Notes: a model not told the origin generated them from the sequence alone. A stretch of DNA of 9,945 nucleotides from Thermoleophilia bacterium (GCA_029858755.1 JAOUEK010000031.1:1-9945), one strand, 5' to 3'. Shown: positions 1 through 5,974, numbered from the stretch's first letter. Translations and numbers: made by a program.

Positions 1-209
1 AACTCGTCCCGCTGCGAGTGGAGCGGCACGCCGAGCGCGGTCAGCTCTGCACGGTCGGAGTAGAAGCGGCGCGCGAACGCCTCGTCCGACATCTCCGAGT
101 ACCCCTCCACGTTGCCCTTCACGTCGCGCGCGGTGAGCGGGCGCCGCTCCGCCATCAGGAAGGCGACCAGCGAGAGCTGGCGGATCAGCTTGTCGGCGTC
201 GTGCGACAC
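1..209 (-). CDS. PafB/PafC-like WYL-domain transcriptional regulator, N-terminal part (cut by window edge)
   Basis: Partial gene of which 69 residues are visible. The start is GTG at 209-207: an in-frame TAG lies four codons upstream (221-219) and no other start lies between. The visible part is the N-terminal winged-helix region. It begins SHDADKLIRQLSLVAFLMAE, followed by a 'RRPLTARDV' turn, a GY-S-MSDEAFARRFYSDR segment and an 'LTALGVPL' end. That spacing (S/MSDEAF..RF..D...L..LG(V/I)P) is characteristic of the PafB-like branch of WYL regulators in actinobacteria. In that family the HTH is followed by a WYL ligand-sensing domain and a WCX C-terminal extension, which would lie beyond base 1. 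PafB/PafC of mycobacteria activates DNA-damage genes, but other members do other jobs, so the target is not claimed here. A TAGGCT box ends 6 nt before the start codon, suggesting a leaderless message. Family call is fairly sure; exact function is not. Confidence 0.82.
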   Translation of the reverse strand, partial: MSHDADKLIRQLSLVAFLMAERRPLTARDVKGNVEGYSEMSDEAFARRFYSDRAELTALGVPLHSQRDE

Positions 210-215
210 TCCGCG

Positions 216-221
216 AGCCTA
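216..221 (-). promoter_or_regulatory. -10 box (TAGGCT) placed for leaderless transcription of the WYL regulator
   Basis: On the minus strand TAGGCT is followed by 6 nt and then the GTG start. A transcript starting 6-7 nt after the -10 box would begin on or next to the start codon. No recognisable -35 hexamer is seen 16-18 nt upstream. Seen: box and spacing. Inferred: promoter activity. Confidence 0.5.
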
Positions 222-294
222 GACGATCGTGGCCCGAGCGGGAGGCCGCGCGTCGGGGCGACGGTAGGGCACGCTGCGAGGCGGTGAGGGCGTG

Positions 295-756
295 CTACGC
301 AGCCGCGGCTGCGCGGGCGACCGAGCGCTCGAGATGCTGGTGCGACGGGCAGTAGTCGCGCCCGGGGAGCGGCGTGCGCTGGCACGCCTTGCCCTTCCGG
401 GTCGTCGCCTTGCAGCGGGCGACGCCGCCGTCGAAGAGACCGGCCTCCACCTGCGCCCTGATGAACGACATCGCGGCGCCGACGCCTTCGCGGACGGCCC
501 ACGCCACCTGCGCCTGCGCGGTGATCGGGAAGTACCGGCGGATGTCCTGGAACAGGGCCCGGTCGGGCCGCGCGAAGTAGTGCGGGTCGGCCGCGAGGCG
601 CTCCACCGTCTGCTCGCACTCACGCAGCACCGTGCGCCGGTACGCGAGGCGCGTCTGCCGGTCCGCGTACGGATCGATGAGATCCTTCACGGAGCGATAG
701 ATCGCTCGTGAGTACTGGTACATGCAGGCTTGTAGCTGCGCGACCTGCTCTTCCAT
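295..756 (-). CDS. Uncharacterised protein with C-terminal Cys3His zinc-binding motif (DUF5763-like)
   Basis: Protein of 153 residues from the ATG at 756. An in-frame GTG at 810 would add 18 residues (LRAASHHGS...), which look non-coding, so the ATG is preferred; an AGGGAG lies 14 nt upstream of it, rather far. Residues 1-110 are predicted mostly helical, with an ACMYQYSRAIYRSVKDLIDPY segment (10-30) and an AWAVREGVGAAMSF helix (85-98). The C-terminus holds C115-X9-C125-X10-C136-X2-H139 with the surrounding pattern CKATTRKGKACQR..LPGRDYCPSH. This is the small zinc-binding motif seen at the ends of DUF5763-type and many phage or mobile-element proteins ('C.A....G..C.R....G.YC..H'). The helical domain is not recognised. 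Such motifs may bind nucleic acid or protein; no function is assigned. The gene stands alone between a SPOR-domain operon and the WYL regulator, all on the same strand, with its own promoter. Confidence 0.8.
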   Translation of the reverse strand: MEEQVAQLQACMYQYSRAIYRSVKDLIDPYADRQTRLAYRRTVLRECEQTVERLAADPHYFARPDRALFQDIRRYFPITAQAQVAWAVREGVGAAMSFIRAQVEAGLFDGGVARCKATTRKGKACQRTPLPGRDYCPSHQHLERSVARAAAAA

Positions 757-832
757 CTCGACCGCTCGCACTCCCTGACGTGATCCGTGGTGGGAAGCGG
801 CTCGAAGCACGATCCGCCGGTCCCGGAAGGTC

Positions 833-861
833 AGTGTAGCCTCTTCCGGTTCGTGTCACAA
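833..861 (-). promoter_or_regulatory. Sigma70-type promoter of the Cys3His protein gene
   Basis: On the minus strand TTGTGA (861-856) and TACACT (838-833) are separated by exactly 17 bp. Each matches the TTGACA/TATAAT consensus at four of six positions. The predicted transcription start is near 826, giving a leader of about 70 nt to the ATG at 756. It is the only promoter in the window with a convincing -35 box as well as a -10. The -35 overlaps an 8-bp direct repeat (857-875). Confidence 0.5.
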
Positions 862-875
862 GCGGCGCACAAGCG
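857..875. repeat. 8-bp direct repeat with 11-bp period at the -35 box (possible operator)
   Basis: CACAAGCG occurs at 857-864 and again at 868-875, separated by GCG. The repeat period is 11 bp, about one helical turn, so two protein subunits would bind the same DNA face. The proximal copy overlaps the predicted -35 hexamer (856-861). The repeat is seen directly; an operator role is inferred from its position. Confidence 0.4.
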
Positions 876-895
876 TTGCCCAGCCAGCAGACGGA

Positions 896-1465
896 TCAGC
901 TGGCAATCCGCTGCACACGGGCCGATTTCGACACACCTCGCGCGCGCTGCAGCCGGCTCGTGGCCTCGGGCTCGCTCGTGAAGCGGCCGGCGAACACCAT
1001 CCAGTAGCCCGGTTGCAGGCTCGGGAAGCGCGACGAGTCGACGATGCCGACGCCCTGCAGCCCCTTGGCCCGTGCGTCGCGGGCGGCCTGCAGGGCGACC
1101 GCGCGGCCACGCACCTTGGGGACGGACAGCAGGACGACCGTCCAGCCGTCCGTGTCGGCGGGCCACGCTGCGGGCGCCGGCTCCGAGGGCCCCTCCGGGG
1201 CGGCGACGGCGACGCTCCCCCCGGTGGCCGTGGCGACGTCGAGCGTTCGATCGGGCTCGTGCGTCGCCCAGATCGCGAGCGCGGCCCCCGCGACGGCGAC
1301 CACCCCGAGCGCCGCCAGCGGCGCGAGCAGGTGGCGTGGCTCGATCGGAAGCGCACCGAAGCGTCCCGGCCCCGGCACCCGCAGGCCGCATTCGAGGCAG
1401 TACTCCTGGCCTCGCGCGAGGCCGGCCCCGCAGCGCGGGCAGCCGGACGCCGCCGCGCTCGTCAC
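896..1465 (-). CDS. Zinc-ribbon / transmembrane / SPOR-like domain protein
   Basis: Protein of 189 residues, starting at GTG 1465, which overlaps the stop codon of the preceding gene by 4 bp (GTGA). A GGAGG sequence (1479-1475) lies 9 nt upstream, inside that gene. Domains in order: an N-terminal zinc ribbon with C9-x2-C12 and C23-x2-C26 (CPRCG...CLECG); one hydrophobic helix at about 46-67, bounded by charged residues (PRH before, THEPDR after); a Pro/Ala-rich linker (about 88-106); and a C-terminal SPOR-like fold (about 107-187). The SPOR pattern is a GWTVVLLS strand, a helix of alternating Ala/Arg, GVGIVDSS, and the GYWMVFAGRFTSEPEA signature. SPOR domains of other bacteria bind denuded peptidoglycan glycan strands at the septum. 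The expected topology is zinc ribbon in the cytoplasm and SPOR domain outside. This is one of several actinobacterial proteins of this design without a named function. A role in envelope or division is inference only. Confidence 0.82.
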   Translation of the reverse strand: MTSAAASGCPRCGAGLARGQEYCLECGLRVPGPGRFGALPIEPRHLLAPLAALGVVAVAGAALAIWATHEPDRTLDVATATGGSVAVAAPEGPSEPAPAAWPADTDGWTVVLLSVPKVRGRAVALQAARDARAKGLQGVGIVDSSRFPSLQPGYWMVFAGRFTSEPEATSRLQRARGVSKSARVQRIAS

Positions 1466-1833
1466 TCGGCGGCCGCCTCCGCCGACGCCTCGGCCTGCTC
1501 GGAGGCCTCCTCGACGAGGCGGCCGCAGCTCGGGCAGTAGCGGGCGCCGATCAGCACCGGCGCGCCGCACGCGCAGATCGTGCCGGGGCGCTTCCGCAGC
1601 CCGCGGGCGCCGGCGAGCATCGCGTCGATCTCGGACGCGCGCGCCTCGATCGCCACCAGCTCGGCGCAGCGCTCGAGCACCAGCTCCTCGTTGAAGTGGT
1701 CGCGCCGGTACATCTCGAGCGTGAGCCCGCCGAGGTCGCGCAGCCGCTCCTCTCTCAGCTGCAGCAGCGCGCGCCGCTCGCGACGCAGGTCGCTCGCGCT
1801 CGGAGCCGGGGGCCGTCGGGAGAAGATCGGCAC
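1462..1833 (-). CDS. Coiled-coil protein with C-terminal zinc ribbon
   Basis: Protein of 123 residues from GTG 1833, first gene of a two-gene operon with the SPOR protein. A TATCGT box ends 6 nt before the GTG, and no Shine-Dalgarno is visible. Residues 12-76 are rich in Arg/Glu/Leu with heptad-like spacing (LRRERRALLQLREERL... and ELVAIEARASEIDAML), so a helical hairpin or coiled coil is likely. The C-terminus carries C87-x-C89 and C100-x2-C103 (CACG...YCPSCG), a zinc-ribbon knuckle pair of the zinc-ribbon_2/3 type, followed by an acidic Ala/Glu tail (107-123). No signal peptide or membrane helix is seen, so it is probably cytoplasmic. Its zinc ribbon matches in style the one at the N-terminus of the next gene product; the two might interact at the membrane. 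No enzymatic function is recognised. Confidence 0.78.
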   Translation of the reverse strand: MPIFSRRPPAPSASDLRRERRALLQLREERLRDLGGLTLEMYRRDHFNEELVLERCAELVAIEARASEIDAMLAGARGLRKRPGTICACGAPVLIGARYCPSCGRLVEEASEQAEASAEAAAE

Positions 1834-1839
1834 GCCGAC

Positions 1840-1845
1840 ACGATA
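1840..1845 (-). promoter_or_regulatory. -10-like box (TATCGT) six nt before the GTG of the coiled-coil/zinc-ribbon gene
   Basis: On the minus strand TATCGT is followed by 6 nt and then GTG at 1833. It fits a leaderless start with the same spacing as the other genes here, but it lacks a -35 box and matches the -10 consensus at only four of six positions. Confidence 0.35.
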
Positions 1846-1887
1846 GTCGGCGCGACCGTCGGCCCCCGCCGGCGAGCGGGCTCCGGC

Positions 1888-3315
1888 CTAGAGCTGAACG
1901 ACGACGAGCCGCTCCTCGGTCATCTCGCGCACCGCCCAGGCCGGGCCCTCCTTCGTGTTGCCCGAGTCCTTGGTGCCGCCGTACGGCATCTGGTCGGCGC
2001 GGAACGTGGGCGCCTCGTTCACCGTGACGCCGCCGAACTCGAGCTCCGCTCCGGCACGAAGCGCGGTGGCGAGGTCGCGCGTGAAGATGCCGGCCTGCAG
2101 CCCGTACCGGGTGCCGTTGGCGAGCGCGATCGCCTCGTCGAGCGTGTCGTACGGCTGGAGGGTGCACACGGGGCCGAAGGCCTCCTCGCACGAGAGCTTC
2201 GCGTCGGCGGAGGGCGTCTCGATCACCGTGGGGCGGAGCAGCCCGCCGTCGAGCGAGCCGCCCGCCAGCAGCGTGCCGCCCTGGGCCACCGCTTCCTCGA
2301 CCCACGCCAGCACGCGATCGCGCTCGGCAGGGGAGATCAGTGGGCCGACGTCGGTCTCCTCGTCGGCCGGGTCGCCCACGGTGAGCGCCTGCACGCGCGG
2401 GAGGAAGGCGCCCTTGAAGGCGTCGTAGACGTCGCGCTGGACGTAGATGCGCTGCACCGAGATGCAGCTCTGACCGGCGAAGGAGAACGCGTTGGCGGCG
2501 CAGCGAGCGGCGGCGTCCTCGACGTCCGCGTCACCCTGGACGATCACGGGGGTCGCGTTCCCGAGCTCGAGGCCGACCTTCTTCCTCGCCGCCCGCTCCC
2601 GGAGCTTCCAGCCCACCGACCCCGACCCCGTGAACGTGATCAGTCGCACGCGCTCGTCGTCGACGAGGACGTCGCCGATCTCCGCGGCGGGCCCGACGAC
2701 GACGTTGAGCCAGCCCGGCGGCAACCCCGCGTCCGCCTCGAGCTCGGCCAGGAACAGCGCGGCGAGCGGCGTTTGCGAGGCGGGCTTGAGCACGACCGCG
2801 CACCCCGCGGCGAGCGCAGGAGCGATCTTGTGGGCGACCAGATTGAGCGGGAAGTTGAACGGGGAGATCGCGCCGACGACCCCGATCGGCAGGCGCAGCG
2901 TGATCGCCATCTTCCCCTCGCCGGCCTGCGACGCGTCCATCGGCACCACCTGCCCGGCGAGCGTCCGTGCCTGGACGGCGGACATCGTGTACGTGGACAT
3001 GGCGCGCGCGACCTCGACGCGTGCCGCCTTCAGCGGCTTGCCGGCCTCGGCGGAGATCAGCCGTGCCGCCTCGTCCGCGCGACGGCCGAGCGCGCCGGCT
3101 ACCCGCACGAGGACCTCCGCCCGCTTGTGCGCCGGCAGCGGCTCGCGCATCGCCGCCGCTGCGGCGTCCACGGCCGTCCGCGCCTCGACGGCGCCGCCCC
3201 GCGCGACGCGTCCCACGAGCGAGCCGTCGTAGGGCGACCGCACCTCCAGCCACTCGCCGGTCTCCACCCACTCGCCGTCGAGGTAGAGACCGCGCTCCAC
3301 GACCGCTGCCGTCAT
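1888..3315 (-). CDS. NAD(P)-dependent aldehyde dehydrogenase
   Basis: Full-length member (475 residues) of the aldehyde dehydrogenase superfamily, which oxidises aldehydes to carboxylic acids with NAD(P)+ in the cytoplasm. Key residues are intact: Asn154 in SPFNFPLN, Lys177 in VLKPASQTP, the coenzyme loop FTGSGSVG (228-235), general-base Glu250 in LELGNATP, nucleophile Cys284 in FAGQSCISVQRI, and EEAFGP (377-382). The N-terminal YLDGEW and C-terminal PYGGTKDSGNTKEG segments are also typical. The helix before the coenzyme domain (STYTMSAVQARTLAGQ...) and the KPASQTP form resemble the lactaldehyde/y4uC-like branch. The physiological substrate cannot be read from sequence. ATG 3315 gives the expected N-terminus, and a TAGACT box ends 6 nt upstream, so the message is probably leaderless. 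The thiolase gene is divergent, 323 bp away. The downstream gene is 54 bp off on the same strand and has its own -10-like box. Confidence 0.95.
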   Translation of the reverse strand: MTAAVVERGLYLDGEWVETGEWLEVRSPYDGSLVGRVARGGAVEARTAVDAAAAAMREPLPAHKRAEVLVRVAGALGRRADEAARLISAEAGKPLKAARVEVARAMSTYTMSAVQARTLAGQVVPMDASQAGEGKMAITLRLPIGVVGAISPFNFPLNLVAHKIAPALAAGCAVVLKPASQTPLAALFLAELEADAGLPPGWLNVVVGPAAEIGDVLVDDERVRLITFTGSGSVGWKLRERAARKKVGLELGNATPVIVQGDADVEDAAARCAANAFSFAGQSCISVQRIYVQRDVYDAFKGAFLPRVQALTVGDPADEETDVGPLISPAERDRVLAWVEEAVAQGGTLLAGGSLDGGLLRPTVIETPSADAKLSCEEAFGPVCTLQPYDTLDEAIALANGTRYGLQAGIFTRDLATALRAGAELEFGGVTVNEAPTFRADQMPYGGTKDSGNTKEGPAWAVREMTEERLVVVQL

Positions 3316-3321
3316 GCGGGG

Positions 3322-3327
3322 AGTCTA
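3322..3327 (-). promoter_or_regulatory. -10 box (TAGACT) for leaderless aldehyde dehydrogenase transcript
   Basis: On the minus strand TAGACT, then 6 nt (CCCCGC), then the ATG at 3315. No Shine-Dalgarno can fit in this gap. A weak GTGCCG lies 17 nt upstream of the box as the only -35 candidate. Confidence 0.55.
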
Positions 3328-3434
3328 CGAGACTGTCGGCGTCCCGGCACCGTCGATCGCAACCAGGCGTTCCCGGTCGGAGCGTCGGTGACGACGGGAG
3401 GGGAGCGGCGGCCTTCGCCGCGCTCCGAGCAGCG

Positions 3435-3452
3435 GTCGAGCGCGCGCTCGAC
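3435..3452. repeat. 18-bp perfect palindrome (possible operator)
   Basis: GTCGAGCGCGCGCTCGAC reads identically on both strands. It lies roughly 110 bp upstream of the aldehyde dehydrogenase box and 175 bp upstream of the thiolase box. The palindrome is seen directly; regulator binding is inferred. GC-rich DNA yields chance palindromes more often than balanced DNA, which lowers confidence in a function. Confidence 0.45.
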
Positions 3453-3476
3453 GGAGACCCGCACGCCTCGCTCGTC

Positions 3477-3490
3477 GCCGCCGCGGCGGC
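3477..3490. repeat. 14-bp perfect palindrome
   Basis: GCCGCCGCGGCGGC is self-complementary, with its centre 40 bp from that of the 18-bp palindrome. It is composed only of G and C, so it may be compositional. Listed because it lies in the same divergent promoter region. Confidence 0.3.
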
Positions 3491-3626
3491 CGCGTGTCCC
3501 CCCTCGGTGCGGCCCTCGAGCAGCTCCCCGGGCTACGCCTCGACCCCGACCGGCCCAGCGCCCCGACGGGCCTCTGTCTTCCTCAAGCCCGAGGCTCCGC
3601 ACGCCAGGCGGGACACGGCCAGGGGC

Positions 3627-3632
3627 TAGAAT
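3627..3632 (+). promoter_or_regulatory. -10 box (TAGAAT) for leaderless thiolase transcript
   Basis: TAGAAT is followed by 6 nt (CCGGTC) and the GTG start at 3639. It matches TATAAT at five of six positions, the best -10 in the window. No -35 is recognisable at 16-18 bp upstream. Confidence 0.6.
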
Positions 3633-3638
3633 CCGGTC

Positions 3639-4805
3639 GTGCCGCAAGCCTTGATCGTCGACGCCGTCCGTAGCCCGATCGGCAAGCGACACGGCTCCCT
3701 CGCAGACCTGCGCGCCGACGACCTCGCGGCGCAGGTGCTGAACGGCCTGGTCGAGCGGATCGACCTCGACCCCGACATGGTCGAGGACGTGCAGATGGGG
3801 TGCGTGACCCAGGTCGGCGAGCAGGCGCTGAACGTGGGTCGCGTGGCGGCCCTCGTCGCTGGCTGGCCGGAGGCGGTGACCGCGACGACGGTCGACCGGC
3901 AGTGCGGGTCGTCTCTGCAGGCCGCCTACAACGGGGCGGCGGCGATCAGGGCCGGTCACCTCGACGTCGTCGTCGCCGCCGGCGTGGAGCACATGACGCG
4001 AGTGCCGATGGGCTCGAACCTCGGCGCCGCCGGCTGGTCGGGCGTCAACGAGAAGATCGGCGAGCGCTGGCCGATCGTGCCGCAGGGCATCTCGGCCGAG
4101 GTGATCGCCGACGAGTGGGGGCTCACGCGCGAGCAGCTCGACGCGTACTCGCTGGAGTCGCACCGGCGCGCCGTCGCGGCGATCGACGAGGGCCGCTTCG
4201 AGCGCGAGATCGTGCCCGTCACGGTCGGGGCAGCGGGCGCCGCCGTGCTCTTCGCCGTCGACGAGACGCCGCGCCGCGAGACGTCGCTCGAGAAGCTCGC
4301 GTCGCTCGCGCCCGCCTTCAAGCCGGACGGCGTGGTCACTGCGGGCAACTCCAGCTCGATCGTCGACGGCGCCGCGGCGATGCTGCTTGTGAGCGAGGCA
4401 GCCGCCGAACGGCTCGCGCTCCAGCCTCGCGCGCGGTTCGTCTCCTTCGGGCTCGCGGGCGTCGATCCCTACCGGATGCTGCACGGCAACCCGCAGGCCG
4501 CGGCACGGGCGCTGCAACGTGCCGGGCTGACCTGGGACGACATCGCCGTGATCGAGGTGAACGAGGCGTTCGCCTCCGTCGTGCTCCAGTTCCTCGCCGA
4601 CACCGGGCTGCACGAGCGCTGGGAGGCCGGCGACGTGAACCCGAACGGCGGCGGCATCTCGCTGGGGCACCCGCTCGGTGCCACGGGTGCCCGCATCACG
4701 GCCACGCTGATCAACGACCTCGACCAGCGCGGCGCGCGCTACGGGCTGGCGACGATGTGCATCGGGCAAGGCCAGGCGATCGCGGCCGTGGTCGAGCGCC
4801 TGTAG
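3639..4805 (+). CDS. Thiolase family protein (acetyl-CoA acetyltransferase / 3-ketoacyl-CoA thiolase)
   Basis: Complete thiolase of 388 residues, close to the usual 390-400. Thiolases cleave 3-ketoacyl-CoA with CoA in beta-oxidation or condense two acyl-CoA units in the reverse direction. The catalytic residues are present: nucleophile Cys89 in DRQCGSS, the NEAF motif (308-311), His344 in GHPLGATG, and Cys374 in the CxGxG element (here CIGQG, where many thiolases have CIGGG). The AGNSSSIVDGAAA substrate-site segment (235-247) and the N-terminal AVRSPIGK are also typical. The start is GTG 3639, preceded by a -10 box at leaderless spacing; an ATG at 3777 lies inside the conserved fold. The gene is monocistronic, divergent from the aldehyde dehydrogenase and convergent with lysR. 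Which direction or chain length it serves cannot be decided from sequence. Confidence 0.95.
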   Translation: MPQALIVDAVRSPIGKRHGSLADLRADDLAAQVLNGLVERIDLDPDMVEDVQMGCVTQVGEQALNVGRVAALVAGWPEAVTATTVDRQCGSSLQAAYNGAAAIRAGHLDVVVAAGVEHMTRVPMGSNLGAAGWSGVNEKIGERWPIVPQGISAEVIADEWGLTREQLDAYSLESHRRAVAAIDEGRFEREIVPVTVGAAGAAVLFAVDETPRRETSLEKLASLAPAFKPDGVVTAGNSSSIVDGAAAMLLVSEAAAERLALQPRARFVSFGLAGVDPYRMLHGNPQAAARALQRAGLTWDDIAVIEVNEAFASVVLQFLADTGLHERWEAGDVNPNGGGISLGHPLGATGARITATLINDLDQRGARYGLATMCIGQGQAIAAVVERL

Positions 4806-4831
4806 GCCTCGGTCGGCCGGAAGGCAGCTTC

Positions 4832-4847
4832 TCGGGCTGAAGCCCGA
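4832..4847. terminator. Hairpin between convergent thiolase and lysR genes (possible bidirectional terminator)
   Basis: TCGGGC, loop TGAA, GCCCGA: a perfect 6-bp stem with a 4-nt loop, in the 63-bp gap where two genes converge. No T-run follows on either strand, so it is not a classical intrinsic terminator. Hairpins without a U-tract are common at gene ends in high-GC actinobacteria. Confidence 0.4.
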
Positions 4848-4868
4848 CGAGGGCGTGGCTGCTCGGCG

Positions 4869-5816
4869 CTACGGCTCCACGAGCTCTCGCTCGACCTGGG
4901 CCGCGACCTCCTCGGCGATCTCCACGAAGGCGCGGGCGGCGGGGGAGCGGTGTCGGTCTCGGTGCCACACGACGGCGATCACGCGCCGCGGGATCACCGG
5001 CTTGAGGCGGAGCACCTTCACGCGGTCGTCGCCTGGCAGCACCGCGAGCAGCGGCACGAGCGCGGCCCCGTAGCCCGCGGCCACGAGGCCCTGCACGGTG
5101 CCGTTGTCGTCGGAGCGGAAGCCGTACTCGACCTCGAAGCCGGCGTCACGGAGCGCCCGCTCGGCGACGACGCCGCTCGAGCACACGCTCGCGCCGATCA
5201 GCGGCAGGTCGTCGACGTCGGCGAGGGAGGCGGCCGACCGCGCCGCCAGCCGGTGGTCGGTGGGCACCACGAGCACGTACGGGTCGCTGGCGAGCGCGAG
5301 CTCGGCGAAGGGCCCATCCGGGAGCGGCGGGCTACAGAAGGCGAGGTCGAGCGCCCCCGACTCGATCGCGCCGTAGAGATCGGGATCGGTGGTGGGCTCG
5401 GACAGCTCGAGCTCGATGCCGGGCCACGCCTGGCGGAACTCGCGCATCACCCCCGGCAGCACACGCGCGCCGAAGCTCTGATAGGTGCCGAGTCGCAGGG
5501 TGCCGGTCTCGCCTGCGCGGAGCGCCGCCATGTCGGCGCGGGCGGCGTCGAGGCGCGCCACGATCGCCTCCGCGTGACGCAGCAGGAGCGTCCCGGCCTC
5601 GGTCAGCGAGACCGCCCGGGGGCCACCCGGTCGCTCGACGAGCTTTTCACCCACGACGCGTTCCAGCGTCGCGATCTGCTGGCTCACGGCCGACTGCGTG
5701 TACCCCAGCCGCTCCGCCGCACGTCCGAAGGATCCTGCGCTCGCCACGGCTTCGAGCGCAGCCAGATGGCGGAGCTCGACGCCCAGCCAACTATCAGGTT
5801 CGGTGATGGTTGTCAT
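4869..5816 (-). CDS. LysR-family transcriptional regulator
   Basis: Full-length LysR-type regulator (315 residues; family usually 290-330). The winged helix-turn-helix lies at about 15-75, with the recognisable LAALEAVASAGSFGRAAERLG / YTQSAVSQQIATLE core, the ERVVGEKLVER turn and LTEAGTLLL. A linker helix follows (78-102), then the two-lobed periplasmic-binding-protein-like effector domain (about 105-310), with GTLRLGTYQSFGARVLP, LDLAFCSPPLP, DPYVLVVPTDHRLA and GLVAAGYGAALVP. ATG 5816 is preceded by GAGGT (minus strand, 5825-5821) at 4 nt, and a TATGAT -10 lies further upstream, so this gene has an ordinary leader unlike most neighbours. Members usually regulate the divergent neighbour, here the small membrane peptide/GNAT-like pair starting 48 bp away, and often themselves. 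The thiolase, whose end faces its 3' end, is a less direct candidate. The inducer is unknown. Confidence 0.94.
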   Translation of the reverse strand: MTTITEPDSWLGVELRHLAALEAVASAGSFGRAAERLGYTQSAVSQQIATLERVVGEKLVERPGGPRAVSLTEAGTLLLRHAEAIVARLDAARADMAALRAGETGTLRLGTYQSFGARVLPGVMREFRQAWPGIELELSEPTTDPDLYGAIESGALDLAFCSPPLPDGPFAELALASDPYVLVVPTDHRLAARSAASLADVDDLPLIGASVCSSGVVAERALRDAGFEVEYGFRSDDNGTVQGLVAAGYGAALVPLLAVLPGDDRVKVLRLKPVIPRRVIAVVWHRDRHRSPAARAFVEIAEEVAAQVERELVEP

Positions 5817-5820
5817 GATT

Positions 5821-5842
5821 ACCTCGATTTGTGCTGATCATA
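5821..5842 (-). promoter_or_regulatory. -10 box (TATGAT) and ribosome binding site (GAGGT) of lysR
   Basis: On the minus strand TATGAT (5842-5837) matches the consensus at five of six positions and lies 20 nt upstream of the ATG. GAGGT (5825-5821) is 4 nt from the ATG. The -35 region is poor (TGGTCT at 16 bp). The short lysR/small-ORF spacer must contain both divergent promoters. Confidence 0.5.
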
Positions 5843-5863
5843 GCGCGTCGGCACCATGAGACC

Positions 5864-5974
5864 ATGGCAATCGCACTGCTCGTCTTCATCGTCGCCGTTG
5901 CGTTCCTGTCGCTCGTCGCGGGTGCCGATTCCCGCGTCGACGACGTCGCACGGCGCCGGCGGTACCTCGGATGA
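5864..5974 (+). CDS. Small single-pass membrane peptide (36 residues)
   Basis: Short gene with ATG 5864 and TGA 5972-5974. The product is MAIALLVFIVAVAFLSLVAG (residues 1-20, one continuous hydrophobic helix), then ADSRVDDVA (21-29), a four-Arg cluster (30-33) and YLG. By the positive-inside rule the short N-terminus would face out and the Arg-rich tail would be cytoplasmic. It could also be a cleavage-free signal-anchor. The last base of its penultimate codon plus its stop form ATGA with the start of the next gene, a classic translational-coupling overlap, which is the main reason to accept so short a gene. No clear Shine-Dalgarno or -10 box was found upstream; the divergent lysR promoter region is only 47 bp. 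No known family is recognised. It may be a subunit or anchor for the following protein, which is inference. Confidence 0.6.
   Translation: MAIALLVFIVAVAFLSLVAGADSRVDDVARRRRYLG

Larger units (their letters stand above)
3316..3638. other. Divergent intergenic region between aldehyde dehydrogenase and thiolase, rich in dyad symmetry
   Basis: No complete gene is supported in these 323 bp. The outer edges hold the two -10-like boxes. The middle holds an imperfect hairpin (3402-3426, GGAGC/GCTCC plus GGCG/CGCC), an 18-bp perfect palindrome (3435-3452) and a 14-bp perfect palindrome (3477-3490). A short Ala-rich stop-free stretch on the plus strand (about 3396-3497) has GC-rich third positions and might be a decayed coding remnant, but it has no convincing start. 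Confidence 0.5.

Noticed and set aside
757..810. GTG at 810 as start of the Cys3His protein
   Set aside because: Adds 18 residues with no conserved look and has no ribosome binding site. ATG 756 directly precedes the helical domain. Not fully excluded, since the predicted transcript starts near 826.
1466..2305. N-terminal extension of the SPOR protein frame to 2305
   Set aside because: The extension is Arg-rich, overlaps the zinc-ribbon and aldehyde dehydrogenase genes, and the GTG at 1465 has a GGAGG and a GTGA overlap.
1072..3654. Long plus-strand open frame of 860 codons running opposite the SPOR, zinc-ribbon and aldehyde dehydrogenase genes
   Set aside because: Arg/Ala/Pro/Gly-rich low-complexity translation that runs through three well-supported minus-strand genes; stop-free only because of high GC.
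3312..4769. Minus-strand open frame of 485 codons opposite the thiolase
   Set aside because: Asp/Arg/His-rich antisense shadow of a complete thiolase with all catalytic motifs on the other strand.
5815..5841. ATGAT...ATCAT inverted repeat in the lysR divergent region as a LysR operator
   Set aside because: Only 5-bp arms with a 17-bp gap and no extension. LysR sites are T-N11-A dyads and would be expected here, but this one is too weak to call.
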